This document shows, in pieces, positions 23,085 to 31,643 of a stretch of DNA of 32,430 nt. The DNA lies in NCBI GenBank assembly GCA_002449695.1, contig DJXI01000007.1:23865-56294 (forward strand). The letters run 5' to 3'. This stretch comes from Verrucomicrobia bacterium UBA7008 (GTDB lineage: Bacteria; Verrucomicrobiota; Kiritimatiellia; RFP12; UBA1067). The number at the start of each line of letters is the position of its first letter. Positions within the stretch are counted from its first letter, which is position 1. Under the pieces are notes generated by a model. That model had not been told where the DNA came from, ran no database searches, and saw nothing but the letters and a program-made list of their open reading frames with translations. Position numbers and translations under genes: made by a program.

Positions 23085-23768
23085 ATGGCCGAGATTCTCA
23101 TCGTCGAAGACGACCGGCTCGTGCGCGCCGGCTACGCGCGGCTCTTCGCGGGCGAGGGGTACAGGGTGCGGCTCGCGCGGACGGGCGAGGAGGGCGTGGA
23201 GAAGTTTCGCGCCGAGCGGCCCGACGTGGTGCTGCTGGACGTGATGCTGCCGGGCGAGAACGGCTTCACGGCGTGCCGCCGGATGCGCGCGATCGACGCG
23301 TTCACGCCCATCGTCTTCAACACCCAGCTCGACAGCGCGGAGGACCACGTGCGCGGGCTGGAGCTGGGCGGCGACGACTACGTCCTCAAGACGGATCCGG
23401 ATTCCGTGCGGATCGCGCGGGTGGCGCGCGCGGTGGCGCGGTTCGAGGCGTTCAGGCGCGGGCTGCGGCCGGCCCTGACGATCACGGTCGGGCGCGCGGT
23501 CGTGGACTGCTGCGAGCTGACGGTCCGGGACGGGTCGCGGCGCAACCGCGTGCTGACGCGCACGGAGTTCGACATCCTGCGGCTGCTGGACGGCGCGCGC
23601 GGGCGCGTCTTCTCGTCCGAGGAGATTCTCGACCACATCCGCGGCGAGGGGTACGCGTGCGACGACAACACGGTCTACGTGCACGTCTGGAACCTGCGCC
23701 GGAAGCTCGGCGCGGCGGGCGAGCTGATCGTCAACCAGCGCGACGCGGGCTACAAGCTCGTCAAGTGA
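23085..23768 (+). CDS. OmpR/PhoB-type response regulator, no adjacent sensor kinase
   Basis: A 227-residue regulator with an N-terminal receiver domain and a C-terminal winged-helix DNA-binding domain. Receiver residues visible are Asp9-Asp10, the phospho-acceptor Asp52 (LLDVMLPG), the threonine in IVFNTQ and the lysine in VLKTD. The proline that usually follows this lysine is threonine here. The output domain shows LTRTEFDILRLL, GRVFSSEEIL, NTVYVHVWNLRRKLG and GYKLVK. A GAGGAGGAA ribosome site overlaps the stop region of the HAD-like gene. No histidine kinase gene is seen. It is the last gene of the long run and could regulate it. Confidence 0.93.
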   Translation: MAEILIVEDDRLVRAGYARLFAGEGYRVRLARTGEEGVEKFRAERPDVVLLDVMLPGENGFTACRRMRAIDAFTPIVFNTQLDSAEDHVRGLELGGDDYVLKTDPDSVRIARVARAVARFEAFRRGLRPALTITVGRAVVDCCELTVRDGSRRNRVLTRTEFDILRLLDGARGRVFSSEEILDHIRGEGYACDDNTVYVHVWNLRRKLGAAGELIVNQRDAGYKLVK

Positions 23769-23798
23769 CCGGCACGGCAGACAGGACGGGGGCATTTG

Positions 23799-23807
23799 TG
23801 ATATACT
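23799..23807 (+). promoter_or_regulatory. Extended -10 promoter of the polysaccharide locus
   Basis: TGATATACT lies 30 nt after the response regulator stop. The predicted start near 23814 gives a leader of about 57 nt, ending in a strong AAGGAG site (23860-23865) before the ATG at 23872. Unlike most promoters here it drives a leadered gene. Confidence 0.65.
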
Positions 23808-23871
23808 TTGCTGATTGCGAACGGATGGAACCCTTCAGGCGGCGGCGCCGGGCTCCGGGAAGGAGAAGCTG

Positions 23872-24789
23872 ATGGATGTCAAGACAACGGTCGTCACGGC
23901 CGACGACGCGAACTTTGCCTGGGGAACCTTTCTGCTCGTGGCCAGCATGCGAATGAACGGCATGAAGCAACCGGTTCTCGTCGGGGCGATGGGATGGAGC
24001 GACGAGATGAAGCGTCGCGTGGAGGCGCTAGGCGGCGTGACCATCAAGGATCTGCCGCTGTCGCGCCAGTGCGTGACGTGCCAGAAGCCGCTTTTGATGA
24101 TGGACGACGCGATCGATACTGAGTGGGTGTGCTGGGCCGATTCAGACGCGGCGTTCGTCGGCGACTGCACGGAATGGCTTTGCGGGGCGAATCCTGACGA
24201 AATCGTCATACGCAGGTACGACCCGCCGCCAGCCGATTTCACCAAGGAGAATCTTGCAGTCTGGAAGCGCGACATCGAGAAGTTCTGCGGAGGCGCCAAC
24301 GCCGAAAGCCGCTATACGACACGTGTCAATGCGCCGTTCATCGTCATCCACCGCAAATGGAAGAGGTTCCTCGAAACGTGGAACCGGCAGATTCAAAACG
24401 TGCTGCCGCCTGATGTCGAGATCATAATGAAGCATGGTTCGCCTTATTTCCAGACAGACGAGAGCGTGCTGGGAAGTCTGCTGTGCTTCGACCCGGACGC
24501 GCCGAAGGTCGCGGGTTCCTACAAGGCCAACGGCAGCGCTGACAAAAGCCGGTACTTCGCGCACTTTGCATACAACCCGAAGCCCTGGCAAATGTGGAAC
24601 GCATATTCTCTGAAATGGCGCGACGTGGTTTTCCCGGTAGTCGACTGGATCGTCGAAAACGGGATAGCGAAGCCCGGCGAGCTGCCGCTGCCGCTGCGGA
24701 AGGGCTGGTGGCCGCTTTGCCGCGCCGCTGCGCCGCTGGCGCCGTGGGTCTGGCGCGCCATGAAACTCAAACGACGCGTCTGTCGCTGA
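23872..24789 (+). CDS. Putative GT-A-type glycosyltransferase of the polysaccharide locus
   Basis: A 305-residue protein that resembles nucleotide-sugar-dependent transferases. After an N-terminal alpha/beta segment (VVTADDANFAWGTFLLVASMR) it has WVCWADSDAAFVGD, in which DSD would be the DxD metal and sugar-nucleotide motif (near residue 90). A late YFQTDESVLGSLL and AHFAYNPKPW follow. It is a paralogue of the gene at 26344, sharing layout and motifs. The ATG at 23872 is chosen for its ribosome site; an in-frame TTG at 23815 is unlikely. Donor and acceptor are unknown. Confidence 0.7.
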   Translation: MDVKTTVVTADDANFAWGTFLLVASMRMNGMKQPVLVGAMGWSDEMKRRVEALGGVTIKDLPLSRQCVTCQKPLLMMDDAIDTEWVCWADSDAAFVGDCTEWLCGANPDEIVIRRYDPPPADFTKENLAVWKRDIEKFCGGANAESRYTTRVNAPFIVIHRKWKRFLETWNRQIQNVLPPDVEIIMKHGSPYFQTDESVLGSLLCFDPDAPKVAGSYKANGSADKSRYFAHFAYNPKPWQMWNAYSLKWRDVVFPVVDWIVENGIAKPGELPLPLRKGWWPLCRAAAPLAPWVWRAMKLKRRVCR

Positions 24790-24796
24790 AAACGGC

Positions 24797-26347
24797 ATGA
24801 AACTCGATTTCAAGAAGAACGTCAAGCGCAATATGGCGGCGAACGCGGCTTCCAGCGGCATTCGTCTGCTTTTCCCGTTCCTCAACCGCACGTTGTTCCT
24901 GTGGCTTCTCGGCCCTGCGTACCTCGGACTGAACGGGCTCTTCGGCTCGATTCTCGGCGTTCTCATGCTCGCCGAACTCGGCTTCGGCACCGCCGTCGTA
25001 TGCTCAATGTACAAGCCGGTCGCGGACGATGACCGGGAATTGCTTTGCGCATATCTCAAGTTTTACCGCGCCGTTTATCGCTGCGTGGGTGCGGTTATTT
25101 TCTTTGGCGGGCTTGCTCTGCTTCCGTTTCTTGATCGTCTTGTTCACGGTACGGTGCCGCCGGACATAGACCTGCACATTCTCTACGTCATCCACCTCGT
25201 GAACACTGCGGCGAGTTATTTTCTCTTTGCCTACCGCGGTGTCGTTCTCGGCGCGCATCACCGCAACGATGTCATCACGAATATCCGCACCGGCGTTTCC
25301 GTCGCGCAGTACATTGTCGTGTTCTTGATTCTGCTCATCACGCGCAACTACTACCACTATGTCATTGCGACGGTTGCGTTCACCGTTGTACAGAACGTCC
25401 TGCTCGTGAAGGCTTCGCGCAGGTTGTTCCCTGACATCGAGCCGAGGGGTGCGCTTCCGCTGGAGATGCGTCGCAGGGTGATTTCGGACGTGAAGTCTAT
25501 CTTTATGCACAAGGTCGGCGGTGTCATCACGTACTCCACGGACAACCTGGTCATCTCCGCGTTCCTTGGACTTGTTGCAGTGGCCTCGTATGGAAATTAT
25601 TATTATGTTGCTACGTCTGTTGCCGGACTTGTCTCGGTCGTGTATTCGTCGATGACGGGCGGATTCGGCAACAAGATATATACCGAGTCGAAGAAGGAGA
25701 ATTTCCGGCTCTTCATGCGAATGAATCGGCTTTCGATGATTGTGGTCGTGTTCTGCTCTGCGATGATGGCGGCACTTTATCAGCCGTTTATGGAGGTCTG
25801 GGTGAAGGGGGACCCCGCGCTTATGCGCCACGCGCTAACACCAGTGCTGATGGTGTTCTACTTTTATGTCATGCAGTCGCGCCAAGTGCTGCTCGTTTTT
25901 AAGTCGGCCGCATCTCTTTGGAAACAGGACCGCTGGAAGCCGATTGTAGCTGGGATTGTGAATCTTGGGACGAATGTTCTGTTTGTCCTCTTCCTTCCGG
26001 ATGCCTACAAGCTTGACGGCGTCATCTTCTCGACAATCATTGGATTTGCCTTTATAGAGGTTCCGTGGGAATCGCATGTCGTGTTTACTGCGTTTTTCGG
26101 TCGGGCGGAGTCGCGCGCCTATTGGCGCGCCTATTTCGGTTTTGCGGCATGTGCCCTTGTGTTGTGTGTTATCGCGTGGTGGACGGCGCATAGTGTTCCC
26201 GTCGACGGGCTTGCCGGTTTGGCCTTGAAGGGGGCAGTTTCCTCCGTGATTGTGGCGGCCCTGATCTTTGCCTTGTTTAGGCACGACGTCTTGGCATTGC
26301 TGTGCAAGCGCAAAACTGCACTGGCAGGGGAAAGGAGATTGGGATGA
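24797..26347 (+). CDS. Wzx-type polysaccharide flippase (MOP superfamily)
   Basis: A 516-residue protein with about 12-14 membrane segments, of the class that moves lipid-linked oligosaccharide repeat units across the inner membrane. The N-terminus KKNVKRNMAANAASSGIRLLFPFLNRTLFLWLLGPAYLG (read in parts) has the basic start and first helix of this family, and SYGNYYYVATSVAGLVSVVYSSMTGGFGN in the middle is also typical. GC content falls clearly here, to about 42% in the line around 25600, unlike the neighbouring operon. This suggests transfer. The stop overlaps the next gene start (ATGA). Confidence 0.88.
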   Translation: MKLDFKKNVKRNMAANAASSGIRLLFPFLNRTLFLWLLGPAYLGLNGLFGSILGVLMLAELGFGTAVVCSMYKPVADDDRELLCAYLKFYRAVYRCVGAVIFFGGLALLPFLDRLVHGTVPPDIDLHILYVIHLVNTAASYFLFAYRGVVLGAHHRNDVITNIRTGVSVAQYIVVFLILLITRNYYHYVIATVAFTVVQNVLLVKASRRLFPDIEPRGALPLEMRRRVISDVKSIFMHKVGGVITYSTDNLVISAFLGLVAVASYGNYYYVATSVAGLVSVVYSSMTGGFGNKIYTESKKENFRLFMRMNRLSMIVVVFCSAMMAALYQPFMEVWVKGDPALMRHALTPVLMVFYFYVMQSRQVLLVFKSAASLWKQDRWKPIVAGIVNLGTNVLFVLFLPDAYKLDGVIFSTIIGFAFIEVPWESHVVFTAFFGRAESRAYWRAYFGFAACALVLCVIAWWTAHSVPVDGLAGLALKGAVSSVIVAALIFALFRHDVLALLCKRKTALAGERRLG

Positions 26348-27294
26348 AACGGGAAAACACCATTGTCACGATCGGTGACATCAACTACTTGTGGGGCATA
26401 TTTCTCTTGATTGCATCTGCCCGCAAGGCGGGAATGGAAGAGCCGTTTCTTGTCGGCGTCAAGAAGTTTACACCCGAGGCGGAACGTGTACTGGCGCAGT
26501 TCGGCGGCGTTCGCGTGCTGCCGCTAGACGGAATAAAGCGCTCGCTGACCTGTCTGAAGGCTCATGTTATGCTGAATGTGGATTCGGAATACGCCACCTG
26601 GGCGGATTCCGACGCGTTCTTCACCGGAAACGTGTCCGAAATTCTGACTCCTAATTCTCCCGACGAAATTCATTTCCGCCTCCGCGCACCGTTTGAAATG
26701 CCGGACGCATTTAGGGGCCATACGTTCGGCGAAGACGGCAAGTCTATACCGAAGGCTATTCTTGAAGCCTGGAGAAAGGATATCGAGGATGTGGCGGGCG
26801 AAGCTCGCGCCGAGTCGCGGTACGCGACTTCAGGCTCCGCATCCTTCTGCTCGTTTTCAATGGCGCGTTTCAGGAAATTTGCAGAGATCTGGCACGAACT
26901 TCAGATGAAGGTGCTTCCCGACCGGGATGTCGGAGTTGTTGATAGGTCTTTGCGCTACTACCATCAGCTTGACGAAAGCACGCTGAACGCCTGCCTAAAC
27001 TTCGTCGTGGACGCGCCGCGCGTGCAGGATGTGTACCGAATGGACAAGGAAAGGAATCGGTTGTTTGTTCATTTCATAGCGCGGCCCAAGCCCTGGGAAG
27101 GGTGGACGAAGCGGGCTTTTAGGCATTTCGACGAGTATGTGTCCGTAGTGGAATGGGCCGTTGCCCAGGGGCTCACATTGCCCGGTTCGGTGCCGGGATC
27201 TCTTGTCCGTTCGCGCAAAGGTCTTATGCGCGCGCTCATCCCGTGGATGACCCTCCAGCCTAAGATCGTCCGGCGGCTGAAGCGCCTGTTCTAG
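26344..27294 (+). CDS. Putative GT-A-type glycosyltransferase, paralogue of the gene at 23872
   Basis: A 316-residue protein with the same plan as the gene at 23872. It opens with IVTIGDINYLWGIFLLIASARKAGM, has TWADSDAFFTGN as DxD motif, AESRYATSGSASF in the middle, then YYHQLDESTLNACL and VHFIARPKPWEGW. It has an AAAGGAGA ribosome site and overlaps the flippase gene by 4 nt. The two copies around the flippase probably act on the same surface glycan with different sugars; this is inference. It is convergent with the - strand operon, 38 nt away, with no clear terminator between. Confidence 0.7.
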   Translation: MKRENTIVTIGDINYLWGIFLLIASARKAGMEEPFLVGVKKFTPEAERVLAQFGGVRVLPLDGIKRSLTCLKAHVMLNVDSEYATWADSDAFFTGNVSEILTPNSPDEIHFRLRAPFEMPDAFRGHTFGEDGKSIPKAILEAWRKDIEDVAGEARAESRYATSGSASFCSFSMARFRKFAEIWHELQMKVLPDRDVGVVDRSLRYYHQLDESTLNACLNFVVDAPRVQDVYRMDKERNRLFVHFIARPKPWEGWTKRAFRHFDEYVSVVEWAVAQGLTLPGSVPGSLVRSRKGLMRALIPWMTLQPKIVRRLKRLF

Positions 27295-27332
27295 CGGCTG
27301 AGGAGAATAGCAGACGTCATGCCGCGGATAGG

Positions 27333-28388
27333 TTAGCGACGGCGCGCGGCCAGGGGATAGTACAGGCACCAGAAGAATATCTTGGCAGGCAGCACCCATC
27401 CGTGCGCCGCGAGAAGCAGAAATTTTGCGGCTATGCGCTTGGGCTTGGTCGCATGCGCGGCGATTGCGCGGAATCCGGATTCCCCTCCGCCTGCAAAAAG
27501 CGCGCGGATGGCTTCGCGGCGGTCTCTGTCCGACACCTTGCGCGAAGTTACCGGATGAAACAGGAACCAGTACAGCACGGATAGCCACTGGTTGCTCCAG
27601 ATGGCCATAATGTCTTGCGGCGGACGGCATTCGGACGCGAACTGGGCGAGGGTATTGAAGTGTTCGGCCAGATGACTCACGGCGCGAGACGATGCTTCGG
27701 TTGTAAGCGAGCCAGGTCGACGACGGTAGGCATAGAACGATCTGTGGACATAGGCGAAGCGTTTGGCGTGATACCATACGCGCGGCGTCCACTCGAAATC
27801 CTCCATTATTCGGCCAGGCTTCTGGAGTAGGCTGCACTCGCGCAGAAACGTTGTCCGGTAGACGCACATCACTGTGTAGTTGTGCATGCTTCCGCCGTTG
27901 CGCCCAGCTTTGCGGATGGCGTCAAGCCCCGTGAATACGGTATGTTCGTCTTCCGGCCTAAAATTGGTGATCCAGCCCGATCCTCTATCCCATTCCACTT
28001 CGTCCTTAGTTGTTGAGGTCATGGCAAACGCCATTACGTCAACATCGCCGCATTCGGACAGCCTGTTTGATAATTCGCCAAGCATGTCGTTGGCGAGCCA
28101 GTCGTCACCGTCTAGGAATACAAGATAGTCACCGCGGGCGTGCTCTACACCGAAGTTCCGCGTGGACGAGACGGCACCGCTTTTAGGGGCGGACACTACT
28201 GTGAATCGCGTGTCGCATGCGGCGTATTTGTTACAGATGGTCAGTGAGCCGTCGGTGGATTCTTCGACATAGCAGATTGCCTCGAAGTCATGGAAGCTCT
28301 GGCTGGCGACAGAATCCAGCGCCTTCTTCAGATAGGGCTCTGTTTGAAAGCAGGCTATTACAATTGAGAATCGCGGCGAAGGACTCAT
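27333..28388 (-). CDS. Family 2 glycosyltransferase
   Basis: A 351-residue GT2 enzyme, last in the - strand operon. It begins with FSIVIACFQTEPYLKKALDSVASQSF, followed by SSTRNFGVEHARGDYLVFLDGDDW with the DxD-type acidic motif near residue 93, both standard for GT-A family 2. The C-terminal part has a basic/hydrophobic end, LLLAAHGWVLPAKIFFWCLYY, that may sit at the membrane. Its start overlaps the stop of the GT4 gene (ATGA). The sugar is unknown. Confidence 0.88.
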   Translation of the reverse strand: MSPSPRFSIVIACFQTEPYLKKALDSVASQSFHDFEAICYVEESTDGSLTICNKYAACDTRFTVVSAPKSGAVSSTRNFGVEHARGDYLVFLDGDDWLANDMLGELSNRLSECGDVDVMAFAMTSTTKDEVEWDRGSGWITNFRPEDEHTVFTGLDAIRKAGRNGGSMHNYTVMCVYRTTFLRECSLLQKPGRIMEDFEWTPRVWYHAKRFAYVHRSFYAYRRRPGSLTTEASSRAVSHLAEHFNTLAQFASECRPPQDIMAIWSNQWLSVLYWFLFHPVTSRKVSDRDRREAIRALFAGGGESGFRAIAAHATKPKRIAAKFLLLAAHGWVLPAKIFFWCLYYPLAARRR

Positions 28389-29572
28389 TTTTGCGGTACC
28401 CCCTCAATTATTTTGTCAAGAACGGCGCTTTGTCGATTCGTGTATGACTGAACTGTAAAAAGGGCCGCTCTTTGAACGCAGTGCCTTAGTTGCTGATCCC
28501 TGAAAGTCTCGTCGGATAGAAGCCGCGACAGTATGTCGGATGCCTGACCGTTGTCGCTGTATGAAAGAGCTTTCGAGTCCACTATCTCGCAGGCTCCGCC
28601 CTCGTCGGGCACAATTGGAATGATCCTGGACTTCAGGTATTCTGTGATGGAAATGCCGAACGTCTCGTCTCTTTCGCCGTGAATGGCGTAGGTGGCTGAC
28701 GAAAGAAAGCGAGACTTTGCCTCGCCGCTGACATAGCCAACGAGTGACAACCATGCGCATGTGTAGGCGATTTCTCTGACTTTCCTGACATAATGCGTGT
28801 CGATTAGGCTGCCAGCAATGTCCAGTCGGATATCCTTCCCCGTCGCGGCGCGTGCGCGTGACACGATGTCAATGATGTCCAGAACGCGCTTCTCGGGGAA
28901 TATCTGCCCGACATACACGACCCTCAAAGGGTCTTTCTTTGCAAGAGGCTCTGTCGGCGTGAACAGCGTCGGCGGATAGAAGACCGTGTTGGTAAAGTTT
29001 CCATAGAACGCGCGCAGAATCCGTTCGACATACATTGAAGTGGAATATATGTGCTCGCGGGGGGTTGCTATGATCTTTCGCGTCGAACGCACGCCGAGGA
29101 TAGGACGAATAATCGTTTCTGCTACAAATGTCTTCAGTTTTTGGGAAAAGCGCCTTCTTACGGTCCCGTGCGCGCCATGGTTTACATAGTCCACAAAGGC
29201 GTTGTCCCCGAAGGTTCGCAACAGGTAGACGAAATGATGTGCCGGTTTCCCAAAATCCACGAGGTTTGCGGTTGAAATGCAGAGGTCAGACTTCTTGGCA
29301 AGCTTCTTCAACTGCCAGGTCGTGTAGAAAGGGAGTATCGCATCAATCTTGCGCAAAAAAGTGATGCGCGGTTTGACAAACGCAATGCTGAGTCGGCTCA
29401 TGTCGGCAGACACGCCGATAATCTTCATGGCATTCTCGACGTCGGATTGCCAGTTTAGCGCCAGTGTAACGGAAATACCTTTCCTTTGGAGATAGTCAAC
29501 GATGAGCAGCGGGAGAATATCGCCGCCGCCGAGAGAACTTGTGAAACATGTATAGTAGACAAGTGCTGTCAT
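28385..29572 (-). CDS. Family 4 (GT-B) glycosyltransferase
   Basis: A 395-residue protein. The C-terminal half has the group 1 features VVYVGQIFPEKRVLDIIDIV and the E-x7-E-like segment ERDETFGISITEYLKS, then VPDEGGACEIV. The N-terminal half opens with YYTCFTSSLGGGDILPLLI, a glycine-rich acceptor-domain loop. The start is fixed by the ATGA overlap with the preceding GT2 stop; the frame is open further upstream but that would run deep into the other gene. Base composition is more AT-rich than the housekeeping genes. Confidence 0.87.
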   Translation of the reverse strand: MTALVYYTCFTSSLGGGDILPLLIVDYLQRKGISVTLALNWQSDVENAMKIIGVSADMSRLSIAFVKPRITFLRKIDAILPFYTTWQLKKLAKKSDLCISTANLVDFGKPAHHFVYLLRTFGDNAFVDYVNHGAHGTVRRRFSQKLKTFVAETIIRPILGVRSTRKIIATPREHIYSTSMYVERILRAFYGNFTNTVFYPPTLFTPTEPLAKKDPLRVVYVGQIFPEKRVLDIIDIVSRARAATGKDIRLDIAGSLIDTHYVRKVREIAYTCAWLSLVGYVSGEAKSRFLSSATYAIHGERDETFGISITEYLKSRIIPIVPDEGGACEIVDSKALSYSDNGQASDILSRLLSDETFRDQQLRHCVQRAALFTVQSYTNRQSAVLDKIIEGVPQK

Positions 29573-30636
29573 GAAGCTCGCTTTAGTTGCAGAATCGGGA
29601 AATAGAGCATGTTGAAGAATGCCTCGGCCAGCGGGCGGGCGACTGCGTATCGAACAAACGCCTTGACCCACCACCCGGCGATGCGTCTTGGACGGGAACC
29701 GCAACCGTTGAGGAGCGAATTAAAGTCGTCCATGCCTCGGGAAAATATTTTTTTAAGTGAATCCAATCTCTCTTTTCTTGGCACTTTAGCCACGAAATCC
29801 CTACTGAACCACTTTATGAAAAGCGTTGAAAGCCAGGTTTTTGCCCAAGCCTTTGTCACAGCTCGGTCGAATCCAGGTGCTGATGATACCTTGGCGTGAA
29901 ACGCAAAGAGGGAAAGGAGAATCACTGACCAGTCACGATAGAAGTACCCATAGCTTCTGGCTGAAGACTGGACGGATCCGTCATGAATCCTGTATATATA
30001 AATCTCCTCGTGAAGGGGGCTGACGCGTTTGGCCAGATAGAGCGCGCGAGGAGAAAACTCGCTGTCTTGGTTTCTCAGCCCATAGATGCACTTGAGATCG
30101 TTTTCGATAAGAAACAAGCGCCGAAATACAGAGAGTTGCAGCATTGGGCACGGGTAGAAGAGCCGATTCGAAAGGTTCACTGTAGCCTGAGGCCCTGTGA
30201 GTTCGTCTGTAAAATCTGGCGGATAGTTGTCACGGTGGTCAATCACCTTGCCCGTCTGATCTTCATAGACTTTCATCGCGCAGGGGTAGATGTCCGCTCC
30301 GGGGCGCGCGGCTATCTTGTCGTGGAGGCGCTGGAGCGAGCCTTCGGCAATCGTATCGTCGCCGTCGAGAAAGATGATGTACTTGCCTGTCGCCATGTCG
30401 ATGCCGGTGTTGCGCGAGGCGGAGCAGGAACCGGATCGCGGCCCCGTGAAGATCTTGAATCGCGGGTCTTTCGCGGCATATTCGCGGGCGATCTTCTCGG
30501 TGTCGTCCTTCGACTCCTCCACGCCGAGGAGGCATTCCCAGTCTTTGAACGGCTGGTTCGTAACCGAGTCGAGGCATTCGCGCAGATACGGCGCGACGTC
30601 GCAGCAGGGAACGATGATCGAAAAGAACGGCGTCAT
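29569..30636 (-). CDS. Family 2 glycosyltransferase, compositionally mosaic
   Basis: A 355-residue GT2 enzyme opening with MTPFFSIIVPCCDVAPYLRE and carrying FLDGDDT near residue 90. Its first 113 residues align without gaps to the truncated GT2 at 31736-32122; I count about 79 identities (70%). GC content is about 60-67% over the N-terminal coding part (30300-30636) and falls to roughly 40-53% in the rest. The drop starts near 30290, close to where the truncated copy ends. The ATG overlaps the epimerase stop (ATGA). An in-frame ATG at 30660 is not preferred. Confidence 0.88.
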   Translation of the reverse strand: MTPFFSIIVPCCDVAPYLRECLDSVTNQPFKDWECLLGVEESKDDTEKIAREYAAKDPRFKIFTGPRSGSCSASRNTGIDMATGKYIIFLDGDDTIAEGSLQRLHDKIAARPGADIYPCAMKVYEDQTGKVIDHRDNYPPDFTDELTGPQATVNLSNRLFYPCPMLQLSVFRRLFLIENDLKCIYGLRNQDSEFSPRALYLAKRVSPLHEEIYIYRIHDGSVQSSARSYGYFYRDWSVILLSLFAFHAKVSSAPGFDRAVTKAWAKTWLSTLFIKWFSRDFVAKVPRKERLDSLKKIFSRGMDDFNSLLNGCGSRPRRIAGWWVKAFVRYAVARPLAEAFFNMLYFPILQLKRAS

Positions 30637-31595
30637 AGCCCGTGATACTCCTTGTACCATTTCGCGAAGACGGGGATGCCTTCGCGGATTGTCGTCTTCG
30701 GTTCGTAGCCGACGGCCTTGTTGAGCTTCTCGATGCTCGCATACGTCGCATAGACGTCGCCCGGCTGCATCGGGAGCATCTCTATCTTCGGCTCAACGCC
30801 GAGCGATTCGGCGAGGACGTTGATGACGTCGAGGAGCTTTTCGCTGCGGTGGTTCCCGATGTTGAAGATGTCGTATGCGGGAAGGGCGTTGGACTCGACT
30901 ACGCGGACGATTCCGTCCACTATGTCGTCCACGAAGGTGAAGTCGCGCATCATGTCGCCGTGGTTGAACACCTTGATCGGCCTGCCGTGCAGCATCGCGT
31001 CCGCGAAGAGCGAGAGCGCCATGTCCGGACGATACCACGCGCCGTAGACGGTGAAGAACCTTAAGCCTATCGTCTGCATCCCGTAGAGGTGCGAGTACGT
31101 GTACGCCATCAGCTCGTTCGCCTTCTTCGTCGCGGCGTAGAGACTGATCGGGGTGTCTACTTTGTCAGACTCCTCGAAGGGCATCTTCTTGTTTCCGCCG
31201 TAGACGGATGACGACGAAGCGAAGACGAGTTTCGGGACCTTCGCCGCGTGGCGGCAGCATTCAAGAACGTTTAGGAAGCCCTCGATGTTCGTCTTCTGGT
31301 ATACGAAGGGATGGTCTATGCAATAGCGCACCCCCGGTTGCGCGGCGAGGTTGAGCACGACGTCCGGCTTTTCCGCGGCAAATGCGCCGCGCAGACCTTC
31401 GAGATCGCAGATGTCGAGCTCGCGGGCGGAGAAGCCGCGTTGGCCTTCGAGCAGCGCCGCGCGGTCGCGCTTCAGCTTTACGTCATAATAGTCGCAGAAG
31501 TTGTCAATGCCGACGACATCCCACCCGCGCCGAAGGAATTCCTGCACCGCGTGGAAGCCAATGAAACCGGCAAAGCCTGTTATCAGAATTTTCAT
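30633..31595 (-). CDS. NAD-dependent sugar epimerase, UDP-glucuronate 4-epimerase-like
   Basis: A 320-residue extended short-chain dehydrogenase. The NAD-binding glycine motif TGFAGFIG is at residues 6-13, the catalytic region SSSSVYGG near 127-134, and the YxxxK pair is Tyr153/Lys157. NFCDYYDVKLKRDR and YGAWYRPDMAL resemble bacterial UDP-glucuronate 4-epimerases, which supply UDP-galacturonate for surface glycans. It is first in the - strand operon and followed by three glycosyltransferases, each with a 4-nt overlap. The ATG is 8 nt from a perfect extended -10, so the message is probably leaderless. Confidence 0.92.
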   Translation of the reverse strand: MKILITGFAGFIGFHAVQEFLRRGWDVVGIDNFCDYYDVKLKRDRAALLEGQRGFSARELDICDLEGLRGAFAAEKPDVVLNLAAQPGVRYCIDHPFVYQKTNIEGFLNVLECCRHAAKVPKLVFASSSSVYGGNKKMPFEESDKVDTPISLYAATKKANELMAYTYSHLYGMQTIGLRFFTVYGAWYRPDMALSLFADAMLHGRPIKVFNHGDMMRDFTFVDDIVDGIVRVVESNALPAYDIFNIGNHRSEKLLDVINVLAESLGVEPKIEMLPMQPGDVYATYASIEKLNKAVGYEPKTTIREGIPVFAKWYKEYHGL

Positions 31596-31603
31596 TGACG
31601 CAC

Positions 31604-31612
31604 ATTATACCA
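31604..31612 (-). promoter_or_regulatory. Extended -10 promoter of the epimerase operon, predicted leaderless
   Basis: Read on the - strand, TGGTATAAT is a perfect extended -10, with 8 nt to the ATG at 31595. It lies back to back with the + strand element at 31628-31636. Each promoter's -35 zone falls on the other's -10, so the two should compete for polymerase. Confidence 0.75.
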
Positions 31613-31627
31613 TTTCCGTCTGAAAGT

Positions 31628-31636
31628 TGCTATAAT
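31628..31636 (+). promoter_or_regulatory. Extended -10 promoter in front of a broken permease gene, predicted leaderless
   Basis: TGCTATAAT is a perfect extended -10, 7 nt before the ATG at 31644. The promoter looks intact although the gene behind it is truncated. Confidence 0.7.
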
Positions 31637-31643
31637 GACAGGT

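Noticed and set aside
23815..23871. TTG start 57 nt upstream for the glycosyltransferase at 23872
   Set aside because: The ATG at 23872 has a strong AAGGAG site at good spacing, and the paralogue at 26344 starts at the equivalent residue.
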